This document shows, piece by piece, positions 56,509-64,000 of a stretch of 64,000 nucleotides of DNA. Position 1 is the first letter of the stretch; the number at the start of each line of letters is the position of its first letter. Under the pieces are notes generated by a model that had not been told where the DNA came from, made no database searches, and saw only the letters and a program-made list of their open reading frames with translations. The translations under genes and the position numbers were made by a program. Source of the stretch: Endozoicomonas sp. 8E (lineage in GTDB: Bacteria; Pseudomonadota; Gammaproteobacteria; Pseudomonadales; Endozoicomonadaceae); the NCBI RefSeq assembly GCF_032883915.1, contig NZ_CP120717.1:5596501-5660500 (forward strand), read 5' to 3'.

Positions 56509-57546
56509 ATGATGATAATCAGACCCATCACCGAACAGGATCACGACGCTCTCTGGCAGATTGCCCAGATAACCGGCGTGGGATTCTCTTCCCTGCAACC
56601 TGATCCAGAAATGGTGCAGAAAAAGCTCGAATGGACAGTCAACTCCTTCAGGGCTGAAAAACCTCTGGAAGAAGCTTACTACCTGTTCGTCATGGAAGAC
56701 ACGGAAACGGGAAAGGTCGTTGGTGTCTGCGGCATTGAGTCCGCAGTGGGCCTTAAAGATCCCTGGTACAACTATAAGGTCAACACTCAGGTACATGCCT
56801 CCAGAGAACTGGATGTCTATACCCGCATCAAGACCCTGACGCTTTGCAGTGACCACACCGGTCATTCAGAACTCTGCACTCTGTTCCTGACACCGGAATA
56901 CCGCAAATCCAGCAATGGACACCTGTTGTCCAAATGCCGCTTTCTTTTCATGGCCGCTCATGAGCCTCGCTTTGATGAAAGCGTCATTGCTGAACTCCGT
57001 GGTTTCTCCGATGAAGAGGGCGAATCGCCTTTCTGGGAAGCTCTGGGCAGACAATTCTTTGCCGTGGATTTTGTCGAGGCTGATCGGCAGGTCGCCCGTG
57101 GTAAATCCTTCATCGCCGAGTTGATGCCACGCAACCCCATCTATAGCAACCTGTTACCCGCAAAAGCCCAGAGTGTCATTGGCCAGACTCATGAGGATAC
57201 CGTACCGGCGAGAAAACTACTGGAGGGCGAAGGGTTCCGATACACCGGCTATATCGACATTTTTGATGGCGGCCCAGTGCTGGAAACTCAGGTTAAAGAC
57301 ATCCGGGCGATCAGGGATTCCCGCCGCTACCGGGTCAAGGTCCATGACCATCTGGATACCGATGAAACGGTCTGGCTGATGGCCAACAGTCACTTCCGTG
57401 AATTCCGCTGCATGGCTGGACAACTGTCGTTTGAAGGACTGGAGTTCGTCAACATCAGCCAGAAACAGGCCCAGGCACTGAATGTACAGGACGGCGATGA
57501 ACTCAGAGTCGTGCCACTTTTCAACCCACAACGAAGTCATCGCTAA
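56509..57546 (+). CDS. astA: Arginine N-succinyltransferase, second copy (AstA/AruG-like)
   Basis: 345 residues (E. coli AstA 344), or 344 from the second ATG. This copy keeps the canonical AstA blocks: RPITEQDHDALWQIAQITG, VGVCGIESAVGLKDPWYNYK, HTGHSELCTLFL, FIAELMPRNPIYSNLLPAKA and GYIDIFDGGPVLE. Located 113 bases after the DUF1338 gene and 48 bases before astD. Confidence 0.94.
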   Translation: MMIIRPITEQDHDALWQIAQITGVGFSSLQPDPEMVQKKLEWTVNSFRAEKPLEEAYYLFVMEDTETGKVVGVCGIESAVGLKDPWYNYKVNTQVHASRELDVYTRIKTLTLCSDHTGHSELCTLFLTPEYRKSSNGHLLSKCRFLFMAAHEPRFDESVIAELRGFSDEEGESPFWEALGRQFFAVDFVEADRQVARGKSFIAELMPRNPIYSNLLPAKAQSVIGQTHEDTVPARKLLEGEGFRYTGYIDIFDGGPVLETQVKDIRAIRDSRRYRVKVHDHLDTDETVWLMANSHFREFRCMAGQLSFEGLEFVNISQKQAQALNVQDGDELRVVPLFNPQRSHR

Positions 57547-59061
<1,515 letters not shown>

Positions 59062-59094
59062 TAACGCTGGCTCCGAGATCAGGATAGAAGAAAT

Positions 59095-60438
59095 ATGAAT
59101 AAAACTGTTGAAGCCAATTTTGACGGCCTGGTAGGTCCAACCCATAACTATGCTGGCCTGTCTCTGGGCAATATCGCCTCAACCCATCACCAGTCAGCGC
59201 CTTCCAATCCCAAACAGGCTGCGTTGCAGGGTCTGGCGAAAATGAAGGCATTGCACGACATGGGTTTAGTACAGGGAGTACTGGCACCCCAGGAAAGACC
59301 TGACGTTTATACCCTGCGCAAGCTTGGTTTTAGCGGCAGTGATGAACAGGTGCTTGCCGAAGCCTCACGACAGGCGCCCACAATTCTTGCCGCATGCAGT
59401 TCTGCATCCACCATGTGGACCGCTAATGCCGCTACCGTATCACCCAGCGCCGATACAACCTCTGGTACTGTGCACTTTACACCCGCAAACCTGTGCAACA
59501 AGTTTCACCGTTCCATTGAGCATGAGATAACAGGCAGAATTCTAAAAGCCGTTTTCTCCAGCGAGGAACATTTCACCCATCATCCTGCCCTTTTCAGTAC
59601 CTCTCACTTCGGCGATGAGGGGGCAGCCAACCATACCCGTTTCTGTCAGAACTATGGAGACGAAGGGGTAGAATTCTTTGTTTATGGCCGTTACAGCTTT
59701 GATGACGCCCGGCCAGCTCCAACAAAGTTTCCGGCTCGACAGACTCTGGAAGCCTCACAGGCTGTTGCCCGCAACCATCAACTGAATACCCGTCGTACTG
59801 TATTTGCACAGCAAAACCCCGAAGTCATTGATCAGGGGGTTTTCCATAATGATGTTATTGCTGTGGGGAATCGCAACGTCCTGTTCTGTCACGAGAAAGC
59901 TTTCCTGAACCAGGCTCAGGTCTATAACGACCTGAAAAATGCCTATGGCCGGGATGACTTCTGCATTATCGAAGTGCCTGAAAGTCAGATCAGAGTGGAA
60001 ACGGCGGTGAAAAGTTACCTGTTCAACAGCCAGCTGCTCAGCACTTCCGACCGTGATATGACGATTGTTGTTCCCTCCGATTGCCAGAGCGATCGACAGG
60101 TCGCAACCTATCTGGAAGGGCTGGTTGCGTCCGATAATCCCATCAATGACATCAAAGTGTTCGACCTGCGTCAAAGTATGAATAATGGCGGTGGACCTGC
60201 CTGCTTGCGCCTGAGAGTTGTGCTGACCTCTGAAGAACTGGCTGCCACCAACCAGGCCTGCCTGATAAACGACACTCTTTACACAACACTCTGCCACTGG
60301 GTAGAAAAGCATTACCGCGACAGGCTCACTGAAGCCGATCTTGCCGATCCTGAACTTCTGATTGAGTCCCGCACAGCACTGGACGAGTTAACCGGCCTTC
60401 TGAAACTGGGGTCTATTTATCAGTTCCAACAGGTGTAG
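59095..60438 (+). CDS. astB: N-succinylarginine dihydrolase
   Basis: 447 residues, the same as E. coli AstB. It hydrolyses succinylarginine to succinylornithine, CO2 and two ammonia. N-terminal [18 protein letters not shown] is diagnostic; [11 protein letters not shown] carries the active-site histidine and [12 protein letters not shown] the catalytic cysteine. It is the last ast gene seen. Unlike in P. aeruginosa and E. coli, no astE follows; a lipoprotein gene does. Confidence 0.96.
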   Translation: MNKTVEANFDGLVGPTHNYAGLSLGNIASTHHQSAPSNPKQAALQGLAKMKALHDMGLVQGVLAPQERPDVYTLRKLGFSGSDEQVLAEASRQAPTILAACSSASTMWTANAATVSPSADTTSGTVHFTPANLCNKFHRSIEHEITGRILKAVFSSEEHFTHHPALFSTSHFGDEGAANHTRFCQNYGDEGVEFFVYGRYSFDDARPAPTKFPARQTLEASQAVARNHQLNTRRTVFAQQNPEVIDQGVFHNDVIAVGNRNVLFCHEKAFLNQAQVYNDLKNAYGRDDFCIIEVPESQIRVETAVKSYLFNSQLLSTSDRDMTIVVPSDCQSDRQVATYLEGLVASDNPINDIKVFDLRQSMNNGGGPACLRLRVVLTSEELAATNQACLINDTLYTTLCHWVEKHYRDRLTEADLADPELLIESRTALDELTGLLKLGSIYQFQQV

Positions 60439-60445
60439 AGGCCCG

Positions 60446-60482
60446 GAGCTGATTTTATCTCCGCAAGTGATAGAATCAGCTC
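60446..60482 (+). terminator. Long hairpin after astB
   Basis: GAGCTGATTTTATC and its inverse (13 of 14 positions) flank a short loop, eight bases after the astB stop. No U-tract follows, so it may be a 3'-end stabiliser or a rho-assisted terminator. Confidence 0.55.
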
Positions 60483-60504
60483 ATCCAGTTCATGGGAGAA
60501 AACA

Positions 60505-61062
60505 ATGAGAACAATGTCGCTTGCCATGGTGGCGCTTATTTCCATAGTCCTTACAGGTTGCGTGAGCCTGACGGCTCCTCAGGAAAATCCTCAGGTCGCC
60601 CCCCTGTCGATTACTTCTTCGCCCCTGCATCGATTCTCTTTAGCCGATTTTGATGGTCTGATGTTCGAACCCATTATCCCCGAAGAAGCGGACCCGATGT
60701 TCCCCAGCCGCGAGAGTGCTTATCAAACAATAGAATTCGAGATAGCCAAACAGCTGTCAGCGAAAATGACTATCGATCCTGAACAGATCCCTCAGAATTC
60801 ATTGATTGTTCGCTATGGCATTGCCTCTGATTCCATCGTCTCCGACGCAGAACTGATTCAATTCTTTGGCACAACGCCGGGACTGGTCACTGAGCCGGGT
60901 CAGGAAAAACTGACCATAGCCATTGCCCTGATTCGGGCCAATACCGGCGACGCCCTGTGGAAAGGGGTTGCCCAGGGCACGATTGTTCCCGGACTGAGCA
61001 ATGAAACACGACTGGCCAGAGCCGAAGCGGCCATAGCCAGAATGCTGGGCAATTTGAAGTAA
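60505..61062 (+). CDS. DUF4136-type lipoprotein
   Basis: 185 residues. Signal peptide MRTMSLAMVALISIVLTGC with the lipobox LTGC, so lipid-anchored. The mature domain (about 40-183) ends with ALWKGVAQGTIVPGLSNETRLARAEAAIARMLG, as in DUF4136 lipoproteins. Function unknown. TGGGAGAAAAC precedes the ATG. Its 3' end converges with the WD-repeat genes. Confidence 0.8.
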   Translation: MRTMSLAMVALISIVLTGCVSLTAPQENPQVAPLSITSSPLHRFSLADFDGLMFEPIIPEEADPMFPSRESAYQTIEFEIAKQLSAKMTIDPEQIPQNSLIVRYGIASDSIVSDAELIQFFGTTPGLVTEPGQEKLTIAIALIRANTGDALWKGVAQGTIVPGLSNETRLARAEAAIARMLGNLK

Positions 61063-61094
61063 CGTCGGGGATATTGGAGAATGAAAGCAAGCAA

Positions 61095-61211
61095 TCAATT
61101 ATTCATTTTCCGTAGTTCAAAGATTTTCACCTTGTTATAGCCACCGGGATAGCCACTGCTGGCGGTGGTAAGCACATGGCCGCAGTCGTTACTGAAGGTG
61201 GCTGATTTAAC
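61095..61211 (-). pseudogene. Detached last blade of the WD40-like protein
   Basis: In the frame shifted by one base, codons from 61211 read VKSATFSNDCGHVLTTAS, then GYPGGYNKVKIFELRK, to the TGA at 61097-61095. They match the C-terminus of the paralogue ending at 63118 (VESATFSADCGHVLTT onwards). It shows where the upstream gene ended before the indel near 61212-61216. Confidence 0.75.
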
Positions 61212-62904
61212 CCCACCCATGGGAAATTGTGCCTTTTTCTACCCATAATCCATCAGCCCTCAGGCCAATAATTTTCGACGTTGAATCTCTGCTGGCAGTT
61301 ATCAGATGGCAGCCATCGGGACCGAAGGTGGCTGAGTTGACCCCTGCTTTGTGGGAAAAGGTGGCTAATTTTTCCCATACTCCATCGTCGTCATGGCCAT
61401 AAATTTTTACCTTTCCATCGTCACTGGCGGTTACCAGGTAAAGGCCATCGGCGCTAAAGCTGGCTGAATTGACTTCGTTATTATGGTGAATGGTGGTTTT
61501 TTTCTCCCATGTTCCGTCCTCCTCCTGGCCGTAGATTTTCGCCTTGCCATCAACACTGGCGGTCACCAAATGGCTGCAATCAGCGCTGAAGGTGGCTGAA
61601 TTGACTGTTTCCTTATGTAAAATAATGGCTTTTTCCTTCCACGATCCATCCTTATGACCATAGATTTTCACCGTACAATTGCTGACGGTCACCAGATGGC
61701 TGCTATCAGCGCTGAAGGTAGCTGAATCGACATCATCAACGTGGTAAATTTTCGCTTCTTCTGCCCAGGTTCCACCCTCCTTCTGGCCGTATATTTTTGC
61801 CGTGCCATCATAACTGGCGGTCACCACATGGGTGCTATCGGGGCTGAAGGTAGCTGAGCTGACCCAGCCATCATGATCAATTGTGGCTTTTTCCACCCAT
61901 AGTCCATCGCCCATCTTGCTGTAGATCTTCGCCGTGTGATCGCCACTGGCGGTCACTAAATGAGAGCTATTGTCGCTGAAAGTGGCTGAATTAACCCATG
62001 CATCATGAAAAATGGTAGCTTTTGCTTTCCATGATCCACCATCCTCATAGCCATAGATTTTTGCCGTGCCATCATCACTGGCAATGACCAGATAGCGGCC
62101 ATCGGCACTGAAGGTGGCTGACTCTACGAGGGAATCATTGGAAATGGCGACCTTCTCTTCCCATGAACCATCGTCATTCCGGCTGCAGATTTTCACCTCT
62201 TCATCATCACCGATGGTCACCAGGTGGCGACCATCGTCGCTAAAGGAAGCCGATTCGACGCCATCATCATTGAAAATGGTGGCTTTTTCTTTCCATGATC
62301 CGTCGGACTCATTGTCATAAATTTTCGCCCTGCCATCGTCACTGGCAGTCACCACGTGGAGACCATCTTTACTGAAAGTCGCTGAATTGATTAAGGCACC
62401 ATGGAAAATAGTGACTTTTTTATCGACATTAAATGTTTCACATTGCGACATTAGATCGGCATTGTTGAAAAAGAGCAGATCAGGAAAACAAGACTGTTCC
62501 CGACGTTTAACAAGTGACTGGATCAGCGCCCGATTATTCGTAAATTGCCCCAGCCAGGCACTGAGTTGCTCATCACTTCTTGCAGCGATGGTTGTCTTCA
62601 GTAGAGACTGGTGTGCTGAAGAGAAACGACGATACCAAGCTTTTGCCAGGGTATCTTCTTGTTTAACAAGCTCTTGAAAGTAGCTACATACCTGTTTCAA
62701 ACGGGTAACATCTTTAAGCCCCAAATAGCCAATAATATTTAATTGTGCAGGGAGGGGCAAATTGAGTAGCTGAGCCTCACTGCTCACAGATACAGTGATT
62801 TCCCTACCCCCACTGACACCCGTTGGTGCCTGCTCCGATATAGATTGAGGAAGTTTTGGTAAATATGAAAAGGCAGCTTTTGAGTTGTTGCTTATTGATT
62901 CCAT
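61207..62904 (-). CDS. F-box-like/WD40-like repeat protein, probable eukaryote-like effector (C-terminus frameshifted)
   Basis: 565 residues. A polar head is followed by an F-box-like helix trio at about 45-78 (LNLPLPAQLNIIGYLGLKDV then RLKQVCSYFQEL). Nine repeats follow; their NSATFS-type motifs start at residues 173, 217, 261, 305, 349, 393, 435, 479 and 523, that is every 44 residues except one of 42. Each repeat has the WD-repeat pattern hydrophobic-SATFSxDGxHLVTASDDGxAKIYG, with KIY replacing the final W-D. F-box plus WD40 is the layout of eukaryotic SCF ubiquitin-ligase receptors. No signal peptide. The frame stops in the middle of the last repeat (HGWG); in the +1 frame the paralogue-like ending (SATFSNDCGHVL to KIFELRKMNN) continues to a stop at 61095, so the gene has lost its last blade by an indel. 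Confidence 0.8.
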   Translation of the reverse strand: MESISNNSKAAFSYLPKLPQSISEQAPTGVSGGREITVSVSSEAQLLNLPLPAQLNIIGYLGLKDVTRLKQVCSYFQELVKQEDTLAKAWYRRFSSAHQSLLKTTIAARSDEQLSAWLGQFTNNRALIQSLVKRREQSCFPDLLFFNNADLMSQCETFNVDKKVTIFHGALINSATFSKDGLHVVTASDDGRAKIYDNESDGSWKEKATIFNDDGVESASFSDDGRHLVTIGDDEEVKICSRNDDGSWEEKVAISNDSLVESATFSADGRYLVIASDDGTAKIYGYEDGGSWKAKATIFHDAWVNSATFSDNSSHLVTASGDHTAKIYSKMGDGLWVEKATIDHDGWVSSATFSPDSTHVVTASYDGTAKIYGQKEGGTWAEEAKIYHVDDVDSATFSADSSHLVTVSNCTVKIYGHKDGSWKEKAIILHKETVNSATFSADCSHLVTASVDGKAKIYGQEEDGTWEKKTTIHHNNEVNSASFSADGLYLVTASDDGKVKIYGHDDDGVWEKLATFSHKAGVNSATFGPDGCHLITASRDSTSKIIGLRADGLWVEKGTISHGWG

Positions 62905-63117
62905 GCTTGGTCAATCCTTAGTTTGATAGTTTGTATTTATCTTCAATCAGGAAGAACATCCAAAACTGAAACTAAGGGTTGGATTCTGTCTTAAGGTAAA
63001 AGTTCATAACAGGTTGTTAAGTGAAACTAACAACAGTTTCTGTCTTGCAGCATACGCTAAATGGCATCACTCAGAAGGAATCTTTTAAATTGAATAAAAG
63101 TGAAGACAAACAATCAA
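62905..63117. other. Gap between the two WD40-type genes
   Basis: 213 bases with no gene. Holds the ribosome site (AAGGATTGACC) and presumably a promoter for the gene at 62904. Confidence 0.35.
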
Positions 63118-64000
63118 TTATTCTTTTATCCGTAGTTCAGTGATTTTCACCTTGTTATAGCCACCGGCATAGCCTTCGCTGACGGTGGTAAGCACATGGC
63201 CGCAGTCGGCACTGAAGGTGGCTGATTCGACCCTCTTCCCATGGTAAATTGTGGCTTTTTCTACCCATGATCCATTAGCACTCAGGCCAATAATTTTCGA
63301 CGTTAAATCTCCACTGGCAGTTACCACATGGCGGCCATCGGGACCGAAGGCGGCTGAATTGACACTTGCGTAATGGAAAAAGATGGCCATTTTTTTCCAT
63401 GATCCATCGTCGTCATGGCCATAAATTTTCACCTTTCCATCGTCACTGGCGGTCACCACATAAAGGCCATCGGCGCTAAAGCTGGCTGAACAGACTGCTT
63501 TCTTATGGCGAATGGTGGCTTTTTTTTCCCATGTTCCATCCTCCCTCTGGCCGTAGATTTTCGCCTTGCCATCACGACTGGCGGTCACCAAATGGTTGCC
63601 ATCGGCGCTGAAGATGGCTGATTTGACAACAAATTTATGGTTAATAATGGCTTTTACGTTCCATGATCCATCCTTCTCATGGCCAAAAATTTTCACCGTG
63701 AAATCGTCACAGACGATCACCAGATGATTACTATCAGCACTGAAGGTAGCTGAATCGAAAAGATCAACAGGGTAAAGGGTGGCTTTTTCCTCCCATATTC
63801 CACCCTCCTTCTGGCCGTAGATTTTCCCCGTGCCATCAAGACTGGTGGTCACTACATGGGTGCTATCGGAACTGAAGGTAGCTGAGCTGACCCAGTTGCC
63901 ATGATCAATGGTGGCTTTTTTCACCCATAACCCATCGCCCTCCCTGCTATAGATCCTCACTTTATGATCATTACTGGCGGTCATTATATGAGAACCATCG
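63118..64000 (-). CDS. WD40-like repeat protein, paralogue (partial, N-terminus beyond window edge)
   Basis: The frame is open from 64000 down to the stop at 63118, about 294 residues; the ATG at 63984 lies inside a repeat (DGSHIMTASNDH), so the true start is outside. It contains about six and a half repeats of the same 44-residue type as the downstream gene (SSATFSSDS, DSATFSADS, KSAIFSADG, CSASFSADG, NSAAFGPDG, ESATFSADC). Whether it has an F-box cannot be seen. Its C-terminus GGYNKVKITELRIKE is intact and shows what the neighbour lost. DNA identity between the two genes is high, indicating tandem duplication. Confidence 0.8.
   Translation of the reverse strand, partial: DGSHIMTASNDHKVRIYSREGDGLWVKKATIDHGNWVSSATFSSDSTHVVTTSLDGTGKIYGQKEGGIWEEKATLYPVDLFDSATFSADSNHLVIVCDDFTVKIFGHEKDGSWNVKAIINHKFVVKSAIFSADGNHLVTASRDGKAKIYGQREDGTWEKKATIRHKKAVCSASFSADGLYVVTASDDGKVKIYGHDDDGSWKKMAIFFHYASVNSAAFGPDGRHVVTASGDLTSKIIGLSANGSWVEKATIYHGKRVESATFSADCGHVLTTVSEGYAGGYNKVKITELRIKE

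Noticed and set aside
61300-64000. Long-period DNA repeats of about 132 bp taken as a non-coding satellite
   Set aside because: They are the coding units of WD40-like blades in two open frames.

Overview
The window looks like the chromosome of a host-associated marine gammaproteobacterium, most probably Endozoicomonas or a close relative (Oceanospirillales). This is inferred from gene content, not from a marker gene. The housekeeping genes are of the Pseudomonas/Oceanospirillales type: lgt-thyA, a tyrS/mepM/anmK/erpA/argC/hemJ neighbourhood, ackA-pta with a long Pta, and a full arginine succinyltransferase cluster. They are interspersed with eukaryote-like genes: two tandem WD40-type repeat proteins, one with an F-box-like segment, and a protein with tandem YDVP tyrosine motifs. 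No rRNA, tRNA or CRISPR array was found.

Layout. 1-5.7 kb: partial YbfF-type esterase, an unknown exported protein, thyA and lgt (minus strand) with a TSUP permease upstream, and an LpxL-like acyltransferase. A MITE-like repeat with inverted ends lies between the permease and lgt. 6-10.1 kb: glutamate decarboxylase, glutamate/GABA-type antiporter and glutaminase form an acid-resistance operon. It is bracketed by the acyltransferase gene and a decayed duplicate of that gene's 3' part. 10.7-15.7 kb: the prkA-yeaH-spoVR stress operon, facing an AdiC-like antiporter. 17.4-20.1 kb: a SelD-associated-type FAD oxidoreductase, an exported tandem rhodanese and a CspD-like protein. 20.4-25.4 kb (minus strand): GMC oxidoreductase, pgm, tyrS. 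25.9-36.7 kb: mepM, anmK, the YDVP-repeat protein, erpA, a coiled-coil membrane protein, a frameshifted ynjF, a tiny membrane protein, a cold-shock protein, GNAT, yqhA, argC, hemJ. 36.8-49.3 kb: DUF805 protein, ackA-pta, a GDCCVxC-type cysteine protein, OmpA-like lipoprotein, MBL hydrolase, bioA, a QueD-like protein, nagA and a GlxA/ArgR-type regulator. 49.5-51.9 kb: methyltransferase, a HigB-HigA-type toxin-antitoxin pair with a perfect palindrome at its start, and a dead IS5-type transposase. 52-60.4 kb: astC, an M20 hydrolase, astA1, a DUF1338 protein, astA2, astD and astB, with no astE. 60.5-64 kb: a DUF4136-type lipoprotein and the WD40-type pair.

Functionally, the glutaminase-GAD-antiporter operon, the AdiC-like transporter, PrkA/YeaH/SpoVR and the cold-shock proteins form a stress-tolerance block. 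The ast cluster would convert arginine to glutamate, the substrate of GAD. The best candidates for undescribed biology are the YDVP/PxxxPR protein (28587-29945), which resembles an animal SH2/SH3 docking scaffold, the F-box/WD40 array at the right edge, and the ast cluster in which an M20 hydrolase and a DUF1338 enzyme sit where astE would be expected.
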